From Botryosphaeria dothidea (lineage: Eukaryota > Ascomycota > Dothideomycetes > Botryosphaeriales > Botryosphaeriaceae), in contig WWBZ02000024.1 of NCBI GenBank assembly GCA_011503125.2, positions 1 to 19,157 of the forward strand: DNA of 19,157 nt, written 5' to 3'. The position numbers and the translations under genes are program-made. The notes beneath the pieces are model-generated. The model saw only the letters and a list, made by a program, of their open reading frames with translations. It searched no databases and was not told the DNA's origin. This document shows positions 1 through 10,442 of the stretch, piece after piece (positions within the stretch are counted from its first letter, which is position 1; each line of letters begins with the position of its first letter).

Positions 1-1226
1 TGCCTTCACGTGCGGGAAAGTGCTTGGACCCATACGTCTTGAAGCAGCAGTTTAGCTTTGAAAGAATCACAATTGGGCAAGAAAATGACGAGGGAGCTAG
101 CAAGGCCGAACGATAGTTGTTAGTGAAAACTTGAAACTTCGATGTCGCAGAATATGTAAATGACATGATCTCTGTTCCCTAGCCGTCCATTATTGCTGAA
201 GAAAGCGACGCGGCATGCTTCGCTTTAATGGGCTTGCGCGGAGGTCTCCGACCTAGTCCCAGTCGCGGTTTGTCGCATCCGCAGCTCCCGCAAAGGTGGC
301 TGGGGATAGTCGCACACCACTGCGCCGACGATTCCGTAGCACCGCCCATTCCGCAAGTAGGAAAAGCAGAGTTTATTCTTGGTCGTACAGGGAGTGGAGG
401 AACTCCGCAGCGGGGCTGGGGTATGAGTAAGATTCCTTCAGGGCTCAGCTGGGCGAGGGGCTTTTCGCATTCGTATGTACTAAAATCGTATCGGCCAGCC
501 ACACGCTCATTTTTCGTTTTCGTTTACAGTAAAAAACTTCTTACAAGTGGGGAAAGGTGGACCAAAATGGAGGAGGTCGCGGCAAAGTTGTTGGTTGCTA
601 CTTGCGGTGGCTTGTTGGCTGTTGGTGTGTCTGGGCTTGAGCATTGGAATGCACCAGCACAAAGCAGAAGTGTTTGCGAGGAGGAGGGTAGAGTTCTCTA
701 GATTACGCGGAAATCGGACCGGGAGACTGCCATCAACAAATACCGACGCTCCGGGGTTTCGCATCGGTGGTGAGCGGATATTTAGCGTGTCTACGGGCGC
801 CTGCATGACGCAGATCATCCGCCCTCTGACGTATACCAAACCTTGACAGGACTACGGCTGAGCAGGCGTCCGTCAGCATCAACACAACGGGAGATGATTC
901 CTGGCCCATCCCTTGTTCTCGCGAGTGAGACAGGCGGGCGAGCGACAGTTCGGGACCTCGGCACATGGAGGGTACAGCACACTGTGCAGCGCTAAGTTCC
1001 TCGCGCAGATCAGGAACAACCAGCTGGGTCGGGCGATGTCATAACCTTTGGTGGCCCCCAATTTCCGCGCCGCAGCCGGTCTATCCGTTCCGCTAGCCCT
1101 CGTCTGATTGCACAGTGCACAGCCCTGCAGCTCAGCCCAAGCCGCGTCCAGAACCTACAAAGCTGCCCGGCCCGCTGTCGCGTGTCGGAGCGCCGTCTCC
1201 ATCTTTACTTGCATTACCACAGAGTC
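1..1226. other. Upstream intergenic region, no gene recognised
   Basis: Several open frames of 60-157 codons lie on both strands, but none shows a family motif, a credible splice pattern or natural-looking composition. One plus-strand frame (547-846) carries a hydrophobic stretch near its N-terminus (residues about 15-33) followed by basic residues; it could encode a small membrane peptide but nothing supports expression. The last 200 bases are presumably the promoter and 5' leader of the phospholipase B gene. A CACGTG E-box-like hexamer occurs at 7-12, too far away to assign. Confidence 0.5.
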
Positions 1227-3374
1227 ATGAAGCTTGACACTTTCGCCAGTGCGTCCCTCCTGCTGTCCGCCGCTTCGGGTAAGTAAACTCCCCACAGCAC
1301 CAATCGAGAGTTGTATACTACAAACACGCGGAGCTATGGCATTCGTCCGGCGCCGACGGAAGCAAACGCAACCGGAGAGAGTCCAATGCCCACCACAGCC
1401 CGTCGGACTTGTTGATGTACTTTTGATTACCTTTCCAGTCCATACTGACTGTTCTGTGTAGCAAGCGTCGTGGTCCCTCGTGGTCCTACGCCCGAGCAGG
1501 CTGCTGCAGTTGCACTGGCGGCATGGAAGCGCGCCAGTCCCGATGCTCCCAATGGATACACGCCTACACGCGAGAACTGCCCCTCCGTCAGACCCACGCT
1601 GAGGAATGGACGCTCTCTCTCACCTAACGAGACGGCATGGCTGGAAACGAGGCGTAACAACACCGTGTCTGCCATGCGCGACCTTTTGGGAAGACTCAAC
1701 ATCACCGGCTTCGACTCGAATTCGTACATCGACGATGCCCGCAACAACGTTTCCGCTCTTCCCAACATTGGTATTGCCGCATCTGGCGGAGGATGGCGTG
1801 CCTTGCTCAATGGCGCTGGTGCTGTAGCGGCTTTCGACAGCAGGACGCCGAATTCTACGAACACTGGCCACATTGGTGGATTGCTGCAGTCTTCCACCTA
1901 TCTCGCAGGCTTGTCTGGGGGTGGTTGGCTGGTCTCATCTCTATACGGCAACAATTGGACTTCTATTCAAGACATCATTGACACCAACTCCGATCAGTCC
2001 GGATCTTTTTTCAACTTTGACAATGGCATTCTTGAGGGGCCCGATCAGGGTGGTATTCAAGTACTGAGCACGGCACAGTACTATTCGACCATTTACGACC
2101 AGGTCAATGGTAAATCTGATGCTGGGTTTGATACTTCTATCACCGACTACTGGGGTCGCGCCCTTTCCTTCAACTTGCTCAATGCGAGCAACGGTGGCCC
2201 TGCGTACACCTTCTCTTCTATTGCCGACGATGAATACTTCACTCGTGGAGAAGCTCCTATGCCTTTGCTCGTGGCAGACGGTAGGAACCCGGGAGAGATC
2301 ATTATCGCCAGCAACACCACGAACTATGAGTTCAACCCGTGGGAGATGGGATCTTTCGATCCTACCGTCTTTGGCTTCGTTCCTCTCCGCTATGTTGGTT
2401 CCAATTTCAGCGCTGGCGAACTCCCTTCTAACGAATCCTGCGTCCGTGGCTTTGATTCGCTGAGCTTCGTTTTCGGCACATCCAGCTCTCTGTTTAATCA
2501 GGCCCTCCTCCAGCTTAACGACACCAACATCCCTGATACTTTCAGGGGCGTCCTACAGGGCATTCTTTCAGGTGTTGGCGAGGACAATGACGATATTGCT
2601 GATTGGTCCCCGAACCCGTTCTACCATTGGAACAACGACACCAACCCCAGCGCGCAGACCAAGCGTCTTACTCTCGTGGATGGAGGAGAAGACTTCCAGA
2701 ACATTCCCTTCAATCCGCTCATCCAGCCTCTCCGCAACGTCGACGTTATCTTCGCCGTTGATTCCTCGGCCGACACGGTCTCTGATGTCGCTCCGGGCTG
2801 GCCTAACGGCACGGCATGGTCGCCACGTACGAGCGCTCGCTCAACGTCACTCAGGCCAACGGCACCATCTTCCCGTCCGTCCCCGACCAGAACACCTTCA
2901 TCAACCTCGGCCTGAACAACCGCCCCAGCTTCTTCGGCTGCGACGCGAGCAACTACTCCAGCACGACCCGCTGATCGTGTACCTCGCCAACGCACCGTAC
3001 GTCTACGAGTCCAACACCTCCACCTACAAGCAGACCTACAATACCAGCGAGCGCAACGCCATGATCGAAAACGGCTACAACGTCGTCACCATGGGCAATG
3101 GTACCGTTGATTCCCAGTGGCCCACCTGCGTTGGCTGCGCGATCATGTCTCGCAGCTGGAACAGGACGGGGAACCACCGTGCCGGACGTCTGCAGGGAGT
3201 GCTTTGACAGGTACTGCTGGAACGGCACGATCGACTCGAGGGAGACGACCTACAACCCCAGCTTGAAGCTGGAGGAGGTGGAACATCAAGAGCGCGGCCG
3301 GGCATGTTATGCCTACGGTCTTCTCGTTGGCGGCAGCTATCGCGGCGAGCTTTGGCGCTTGGTCCTCTAGGTAG
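1227..3374 (+). CDS. PLB1: Phospholipase B / lysophospholipase, secreted, probably GPI-anchored (frame-disrupted)
   Basis: Secreted fungal phospholipase B releases acyl chains from phospholipids and lysophospholipids at the cell surface or wall. Exon 1 (1227-1278) encodes a signal peptide of about 18 residues. A 183-bp intron (1279-1461, GTAAGT...TAG) separates it from the mature part. Family motifs are clear: [13 protein letters not shown] with Arg130, GLSGGGW with the nucleophile Ser169, and [11 protein letters not shown] with Asp424, numbered from this ATG. Many N-x-S/T glycosylation sites are present. The main frame is clean to about 2815. Homology then moves between frames near 2815, 2970, 3172 and 3278, yet the family-like C-terminal half remains ([45 protein letters not shown]). 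In the last frame the protein ends with WNIKSAAG and a hydrophobic tail, typical of a GPI signal, with a TAG stop at 3372-3374. The paralogue number is not assignable; the symbol is family-level. It is either an intact gene with indel errors or a recent pseudogene; I favour the former. Confidence 0.88.
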
Positions 3375-3987
3375 AGAATTGAAAAGCGTGCGATGATAGG
3401 CGGTGAGCGCTCACCAATGATGAGGGCGAGAATAATGAGGAATGATGGTGCATCCATTGGCGTTTTGGTATTTCTTCGGTTGGAAACGGCGCAGCGGCCC
3501 ATGATACCGACAGGCAAGTCGAGTCGCTCACACTAGTTTCTTAGTGAACAGCAGCATCAGGCATGGATTGACATTACTATCAACACATTACTGTTATTGA
3601 ATAGTGAACATTAGAATTGAATCCTTCAAATCGGTGGGTATGATTGAAGTGTATCCATTGATGAAAGCTATGTTGCGATATTTTTCACTCAAGACTGTGG
3701 ACCAATGGTGTTTTCTCGTCTGGACAAACACATATTGTATATGAACGTGGGTTGCAGTTGTTGGAGGTATTCTATTTGTAGTAATGCATGTCCGTGATTC
3801 GCCGCGGGCAAAAGACATGACTCGAGAATTCCTTCCATCGCGGGGTCCGGGCGATTTTCTTTTTCCCACTCACCACCCAATTGCCCCTCCCCGTCCTCCC
3901 TCCCCCCCCCCCCCGCAACTACGACTCTACCTTTCTCCGCCCGAAACCATTGACTCTCCCTGTCCTTCGAATCGAAAAACACACACC
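3375..3987. other. Intergenic: PLB 3' region and DPH2 promoter/leader
   Basis: About 610 bases with no coding signal. The first half is moderately AT-rich, as expected for a 3' untranslated and terminator region. The last 110 bases are strongly pyrimidine-rich on the plus strand, including an uninterrupted run of 13 C (3902-3914), ending in ACACACC just before the DPH2 start codon. CT-rich leaders are common near fungal transcription start sites. Confidence 0.6.
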
Positions 3988-5771
3988 ATGGCAGCGGTTA
4001 CCCGAAGTCGCGCCCGTCCTTTCGACGCCCGACACGCACATCTTTGAAGACCCGACCCTGCCGGTCGATCCGTCGTCGTTGGCCAGGACTACAGATGCGC
4101 AGCTGGCGATCACGTACGAGATCGAGCGGACGGTTCAGGAGATCCGCGCGGGCCGGTGGAAGCGCATCGCGTTGCAGTTTCCCGACCACATGCTCGTAGA
4201 TGCGCCTAGAGTGTACGCCGCACTGAGCAAAGGGCTGGACAAGGCGAGGAAGGCGGCGCGGAGGGCACCACCGACGCCTGTGGATGTGAATGGCGCGGCG
4301 GAGGAACTGGCGAAGGCGGACATCAATGCGAATGGCGAGGCTGAGGACGCTGAGGAGCAGCTTGTATATCCTGGGAGACAACGGTCGTACGGCGCGTGCT
4401 GCGTGACGAGATCGCCGCCGAGCATGTAGATGCGGATGGTTGTGGTACACTATGGCAGTCGTGTCTGTCGCCGACAGCCAGGCTGCCTGTCATCTATGTG
4501 TTCACGACACGGCCGCTGGACCTGGATCCCGTGGTGGAAGTCTTCAAGCAGACGTACCCGGAGAAGGACCAAAGGATTGTGCTAATGGCAGATATACCTT
4601 ACTCTAATCACCTGCCGCCGCTGCTGGACCGGCTACAGAACGAAGGCTACACAGCACTCTTCCTCACATCCATTGTTCACGACCCGTCGTCTCCGCTGCC
4701 GAACAGAGCGTGCCGGATGAGGTTAAGGAGGATCAGGAGGCTCTTAGAGACTACCAGCTTTTCCATGTCTCCGACCCGCCGACCTCTCTACTTCTCACCC
4801 TCTCCTCCCGCGTCGGTGGCTGTACATATATACCAGACGGACACGCCTAAGCCTACAGAGGCATTGCTTGTCTCATCGGCGCAAACACTTCGTCGCCGCT
4901 ATGCGCTCCTCACGCGCCTCAGCGTCGAGCCGGTGTTCGGCATTTTGATCAACACACTGTCGGTCAAGAATTACCTACACGTAGTGGATCACGTCAAAGA
5001 AATGATTGCGGCGGCGGCAAGAAGAGCTACACTTTCGTCGTCGGGAAGATCAATGCGGCCAAGGTCGCAAATTTCTCCGAAGTCGGTGGCTGGGTCGTCA
5101 TCGGCTGCTGGGAGAGCAGTCTGATCGAGAGCAAGGATTTTTGGAAGCCCATAATAACGCCATTCGAGCTGCAGCTCACGCTTCAGGACGATTCAGAGCG
5201 CATATGGACGGGCGAGTGGACGGGAGACTTCCAGGCGGTGCTCAAGGGGAAAGACGCAGGAGCATCATCGTCGGAGGCGGTGGCGGCCACGGCGGAGGAA
5301 ACGAATGGCTCGGCGGAAGCGGAGGATGGCGCGACGGCGGGCGGCGGCAACGGGGAGACAGAAGAGTGGGACTCCGAAGAGGAATCGGCGCCGCCTGAGT
5401 TTGACCTTCGCACTGGGCGCTATGTCTCACACGCACGACCAATGCGCGCGACAGCGGCGGCGGGGACGAGCAGCAATGGCGAGAGAAAGGCAGGGCGCAG
5501 ATCAACGGGGCGAGCACGGCGTCAGGAGGAGCTGGCGGGCACCTCCCTTATCAAGCGCGCGAACGGCGACGTCGCGCAGATTGGCGGGGTGGTGTCGCCG
5601 GGAGCGGAATTCCTGCGGAGCAAGCGGACGTGGCAGGGCCTCGGCAGCGACTTCGACACGCAGGCGGATGGCGAGAGCGCAGAGGGATCGCAGACGGGCG
5701 CGCGGATTGAGGAGGGCAGAGGCGGGTTGGCGAGGGGGTATGTTGTTGGGGACGATGCCGAGATTACGTGA
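3988..5771 (+). CDS. DPH2: Diphthamide biosynthesis protein 2 (Dph2), heavily frame-disrupted
   Basis: Dph2 pairs with Dph1 in the iron-sulfur enzyme that transfers the 3-amino-3-carboxypropyl group of SAM to a histidine of elongation factor 2, the first step of diphthamide synthesis in the cytosol. Recognisable blocks in order are APVLSTPDTHIFED, AITYEIERTV, GRWKRIALQFPDHML, ILGDN, SYGACCV, DEIAAEHVDAD, SPTARLPVIYVFT, YQTDTPKPTEALL, RRRYALLTRL, FGILINTLSVKNYL, GCWESSLIESKDFW and the tail SPGAEFLRSKRTWQGLGSDF...GYVVGDD. The cysteines of YGACC, (S)CLSPT and GCWES fit the family. The GCWES...ITPFEL block points to Dph2, not Dph1. The ATG at 3988 fits the family N-terminus but needs a one-base shift before EVAPVL. 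About eight to ten frame changes fall between 4000 and 5012, while 5012-5771 reads cleanly. An acidic linker rich in Ala, Gly and Glu (about 5240-5400) precedes the conserved tail. Confidence 0.9.
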
Positions 5772-6270
5772 GGCTACAGTATCGGCAAGGCGGCAAGGCG
5801 GCAAGGCTTTTTGACATGCAGCGAACGGCGGGCAAGCCAGGGCGAGTGCGACGCAGCGCGGTGACGGCAGACTAGAATTGTCAATCTGCAGCAGGTAGAA
5901 GCCGGTGAGAGTCTCGTCTGGCGGCAATGCAAGCGCGGTAGTAGCGGCATGAGGTTGAGCGGCGTGGTGTGCCCCTTGGAGTGTGCTCTCGTCTGTCCAC
6001 TGTCCCAAGTCTGGACGCGGCGGGCCGGCCGTCTTAGTACGATGGAACCATAGGGCGCGTGCAACAGCGCACCAGCGGCGGCACCCCATCCAGCACACAA
6101 CACGCATACCTGCAGCAAACACCGCCGAGAAGGAGACGCCTCGCCTCTCGCCCGCCTCGCCTACATGTCCTAAGACTTTTCGCTCCCCCGCCGCCCCCTC
6201 TGCGACAAGAGGCCCACCCCGAACCACTTCGACGCCCCGAGCCTGCCCGGCAAGCTCGCCCGCCGCCGAC
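5772..6270. other. Intergenic: DPH2 to F-box gene
   Basis: About 500 bases. It opens with a perfect tandem repeat 12 bases after the DPH2 stop. An open plus-strand frame from 5983 runs into the F-box gene, but its first 96 codons are Pro/Thr/Arg-rich without motifs and are more likely a 5' leader. The antisense open frame here (5502-6899, minus) is treated as a shadow. Confidence 0.5.
5783..5806. repeat. Tandem repeat (CGGCAAGG) x3
   Basis: Three perfect head-to-tail copies of the 8-mer CGGCAAGG lie immediately downstream of the DPH2 stop codon. It is a small microsatellite-like repeat with no evident function, useful as a polymorphic marker. Confidence 0.9.
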
Positions 6271-9200
6271 ATGGAGACTCTCACCTTTCCGTCCGCCTCA
6301 GCGTCAAATCTCTTCCATGCGCCCTCACACGACCGCGGCCCTAACGCCCTGGCCGTCATGCATCCAGCCACGAGCCCGCAACCCGCGCCCCACAAGAGCC
6401 GTTTCGAAAGCATCCTCACCACCCATCCGACCATCGCGGAGAGCCTCCTGGCCTCGCTGCCCACCCGCTCGCTCATCGACCTATTCCACACCTCACGATA
6501 CCTGCGGACCTTCCTGGCCGAGTACCCGCTGGCATGGCGCACGCTGAGCTTCCGCGCGCCCACGCCCGCCCTCGGCGTCAACAATCCGGAGGGAGATGCG
6601 GTTGACGGGCCGGGAGCGCGCAACGCCAAGCAGTACGCCCTCGACGCGCTGCTGATCCAGGTCGTCGTGCCGTTCGGCACCCGCCTGACAAGCCTGGACC
6701 TCTGCAACACGGCCGTGTCGGGCGTGCGCCTGGTGTCGCGCGTGCTGGAGCCGCGCGTGCAGACGCTGCAGCACCTGAGCGTGCGCGGCTGCAAGAACGT
6801 CTCCATCAAGTACCACCTGGTGCCATTCCTCGAGCCGTACGTCCACCCGGGCAGCCCGTGGGCCAAGACGACCGAGCTGGCCCTCCGCAGCCTGTACACC
6901 TACCGCTGCCGCCACCACCGCCGGCGGCCCTACCTGCCCTCGTCCCTGATGCGGCGCGACTCGGACTCGGAGCCGACCCACCAGCTGATCGAGATCTGCC
7001 ACCAGCTCGGCATCTGGACGGATACCATGTGGTGCACGACCCCGGGTGGCCGCTGCTTCAGGAGAAAGGACTACTACTCAGGGCGTGCGGCGCCCGGGAC
7101 CAACGAGGTGTGGGTGCCGTTCGACAGACTGTGGCGCTCGATGAACAGGATAGGACCGCAGGACTCGGACAACCCGCCCGCTCATTCCGACGGAAGGCTG
7201 TGGGAGGACGCGGAGAGTGGACACGATGGAGAACCGCTCGGCACTAGCACGGGCTGGCCGCACCGGGGAGAGGGTAAGGACATACCGGCACACCAGCGAG
7301 GAGCCACCGGATATTCGTGGAGGACATCAAGTGCGACCAGTGCGGGGACGCCATATTGGAGAGATGCGAGCAGTGCAGCATCCGCATGCACTGCATGGGT
7401 TGCAGGAAGACGCTGTGCGCGAGCTGTGCGTTCAACAGGCCAATTCCGCGGAAGAAGAGGAAAACGAATCGTGCCTTCACTAACCAGGCGTTCGGTACCA
7501 TGAACAACCTTGGTGTCATTGCGTCCAGCAGCGCCGGCGGCCAGTCCCACATCCACCAGGAGCATGCGGCAGAGGAGGAAAGGAAAATAAGTAATCGCTT
7601 CTGGTGGGCACCGGGCGCTACGAGATCACCGAATTTGATGAGCGAAATCGCCTCGGACGACGATGCTTCCGATTCTGACGAGCCCGGGCCGCTGCATGGA
7701 GGGAATCCGCTGGCCGTCATGAATGTTTCCACCCCGCCCAAGCTTAACATGCACTGGTGCTGCGTAGAACCGGTATTTTCTGGAGGCGGAGGCATAGTGG
7801 TATTAGGGCCGGGCGTCGGAGGTAGGGGAGGTGACAAGATACGTGCTACGCCATTGCCGAAAGGACAGCAGTACGAGGATCCGGATTTCATGTCTTTCCT
7901 GCGGTCTCCGGAGCTTACAAGGGAACTGAAGAACGCCACACTCTACGAACACGTAATGGGGGATCAGGTCGACATCGTGCCTTATCTCCAGCAGGATAGC
8001 CTCGAACTCCAGGCCTCGAAATGCCCGCGCAGTTTATGCCAGGATTGCTACCGCACGTTCCGTTGGAAGATTGCTTGCAAGGCTTGCAAGAAGCCGCTTT
8101 GCAAGGAGCACGACTTCCGAGGCTTGAAAATTCGTAAGTGTGGGTACCGTGACCTCCATATTGAGCGTGAGTATCTTCGGACACACACTCCGGCATCAAT
8201 GCCCCCTACATTTCCCGATTTACACATACCTGCGTATGTTCCGCCGAACCAGCGAGCAGAGCAGTCCAGTGCGATGGAGGCGCAGGACTCGACCGACTCT
8301 CAGTTGTCTTCAAGCCCGGATCTGCGAAATTCTGGGAAGTCGTGGCTGTTTACTTCAAATCCGATCCAGGAGGAGAATGACATGTCCAGCTCCATCCCTG
8401 GGTTACGGCATCTGGCCGACGTGCCACCAAGCTTGCCGCTATCTTCCCGACCTCGTGCGCTCAGTGCTTCCGAGAACCGCTCGCCGCGCTCATCTTCACC
8501 ATGGGCCAGGCAGAAATCACCAAACGACGCCCAGCAGTATGCTTTGGGTAAAAGGATCGCGGAGATGGAGAGAGCTCGCATGAGGTTACCGTTGCCCGGC
8601 ACGCCACGCCACCCCGTTCAATGGCGGGGCTGCGGTGCGTACTTCTGCCAGCAGCTGCCGACCGGTTGGCGATTGCCGGCAGCGTTGCAGCGCTGGTATG
8701 AGGGAGTGCGGTGATTGCGGGGTTCTCGTCTGTGATGTAAGTTTGGTATTTTTTCCCTCTTCAAATTTTCAACTATTAACATGGTCGTAGGGCTGCTTAC
8801 GTGTCAATCCTCCTTGCCCCTGCGCATACTGTTCCACGCACTATCACTGCCCCGTCTGCTCGATGAAACCTCGCATCCAAACGCTCTGTCGCCGCGACGC
8901 TGAGCGCCAAGCCGCCCGCATGAAGGAGTTGGCTGAAGCGGAGCGCCGCGCCAAGGAGGCCGAAGCGTTGGTGCGAGCCGACGATATGGCCACGGCCGTC
9001 GGGGAGTTCTTCCGGGACTTCATCGACGTCGGCGGCAAGTCTTCCGTAGAACAAACGGACGAGCTGCCAGTCATCGACGAGGCCGCAAACTCCGAGTTCG
9101 AGGGCGAAGGCGTCCGTCATATCGAGGTCGCCGACCCGGCTCCAACACCTGCGTCCGGACCGGCGTGGATCCAGGCTCAGCAGAGCCAGTATCCGAACTT

Positions 9201-9642
9201 GTTCCCGGAAGAGGCGGAGGAGGAGCAGGGCCCGCGCGCGGAGAGCTCGGCAATGGGTGCGGCGTCGGGCGATGGCATGACCCCCATGGACGGCAAGGCG
9301 CTCGTCGAGCAGATTTTGGCCCAGCAGGACCAGGAGATCGCCGCTATGGCTGCTTCGACGCCGAGGACGACGTCTGGCCTCACGGACGATGCGCAGATAT
9401 CGAGCCAGCAGCTGTCCAACAGCGAGAACGGCGCAGAGCACACAACCGCTGGGATTGATGAGGCGGACGCGCATGCTGCGGCCGAGGCGGAGGAGAATAC
9501 GGGCGATGAGAGCAGCAATAACGGGAATGATAACAATAGTGATGCTGAGGCTGGTGCGGAGGAGAACGATTCGACGTCGTCGTCGGGGTCGCACATGGCG
9601 GCTACAGCTGGTCCGTCTGCGGAGGTGTCTGTGGAGGCGTAG
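6271..9642 (+). CDS. F-box protein with multiple cysteine-rich zinc-binding clusters (frame-disrupted)
   Basis: Probably a substrate receptor of an SCF-type ubiquitin ligase. I chose the ATG at 6271 because the sequence upstream of it is low complexity. An F-box-like segment spans about residues 45-95 (AESLLASLPTRSLIDLF, HTSRYLRTFLAEYP, AWRTLSF). A short leucine-rich stretch follows (LTSLDLCNTAVSG, LQHLSVRGCKN). Three Cys/His-rich modules come next: CDQCGDAILERCEQC-HCMGC-CASC (about 7326-7435), CPRSLCQDC-CKACKKPLCKEH (about 8020-8110), and ECGDCG-VCD joined by splicing to CPCAYCSTHYHCPVC (8704-8862). A 54-bp phase-0 intron (8737-8790, GTAAGT...TAG) connects the last module to an Ala/Glu-rich, partly coiled-coil tail ending at 9642. 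Frame changes are needed near 7140-7280, 7312 and 8600-8697. The corrected product is about 1,100 residues. I do not recognise a named gene; partners and substrate are unknown. Confidence 0.75.
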
Positions 9643-9770
9643 GGTTGATTCTCATCGGTACTTGGAGCGCTGCTTTTTTGGTGGGATCTGTTCGAGTGGG
9701 GAAAGAACAGATATCAAAAATCATTTGACCTTTTAGCTATCGGTTCAGCATAGGAAAGCAGGAAGGAAGA

Positions 9771-9789
9771 GGGGGGGGGGGGGGGGGGG
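9771..9789. repeat. Poly-G tract, 19 nt
   Basis: An uninterrupted run of 19 G on the plus strand follows an AGGAAGGAAGA purine stretch. Such runs can fold as G-quadruplexes and are prone to length error in sequencing. It lies downstream of the F-box gene stop, in the likely 3' untranslated region or terminator. Confidence 0.9.
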
Positions 9790-9968
9790 ACATTAAGGAA
9801 TTGAAAGGGCGTTTTTGGTTTCTAATCAGGGGCGCAGTCATCATCATCTTTTTTCGGGATTTCAATATCTCTCATACATTTTCGTCCTATATGGTAGTCA
9901 TCATCCATCATCATCATCCCCGAAACACCCCCTCCTGTAAATAGAAGTACCCCAAATTTCCCCCACCA

Positions 9969-9994
9969 GCGAAAGCGAAAGCGAAAGCGAAAGC
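9969..9994. repeat. (GCGAAA)n hexanucleotide microsatellite
   Basis: Four perfect copies of GCGAAA plus a partial fifth. On the minus strand the array reads TTTCGC and yields an artefactual Leu/Ser or Phe/Arg repeat in short open frames. It is a simple repeat in the convergent spacer. Confidence 0.9.
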
Positions 9995-10442
9995 AAGGAT
10001 ATTCTGCTTTCGAGCATAGGCAGTCTGATATTCCTCCCATTTACTTCCTCTTTTTGAAGTATGGCATCATTCACTACTGTCTTTATGTATGGAACGTTGT
10101 GACTGTTTTGGTGTATTAGTGATGGAGACCTGCGTTGCATTGTGATGGGTGTAATAGGAAGCCATTTGGAACGGATGGGGCGTGGTTTCATGACATGGCT
10201 AGTATAACACTGCGGAGACTTAAGGCTATTTCTATTTTGCATGTTCCCTTCCTGCGATTGTGGACCTGAGTGGTCTGACAGGATGTGTTCAAACTACTGG
10301 ATGCATGCACTGCTACCAGCCACTATCATAACTTTATGGTGTGAGACATCAAGAGCTGATGGTCTGAGAAACACGTTAAAGCATGTCAATTGACTTGCAG
10401 TAGGAAACCATGGAAAATTGTGAAGACGGTTGACGGCAGCCC

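Larger units (their letters stand above)
9643..10442. other. Convergent intergenic spacer with microsatellites
   Basis: 800 bases lie between the 3' ends of the F-box gene (plus) and the ankyrin gene (minus), presumably holding both terminators. It contains a long G run, scattered CAT repeats (9838-9848 and 9898-9918) and a hexanucleotide repeat. The small open frames here are repeat-driven and show no conserved motif. Confidence 0.6.

Noticed and set aside
547..846. 99-codon plus-strand frame with a hydrophobic segment
   Set aside because: One hydrophobic stretch in a short frame is weak evidence; no homology, and overlapping frames on both strands are equally open.
5502..6899. 465-codon minus-strand open frame
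   Set aside because: It lies antisense to the DPH2 tail and the F-box coding region, is Arg/Ala-rich with no motif, and is explained by GC-rich codon usage on the plus strand.
8797..9594. 265-codon minus-strand open frame
   Set aside because: Arg/Leu-rich antisense shadow of the Ala/Glu-rich tail of the F-box protein.
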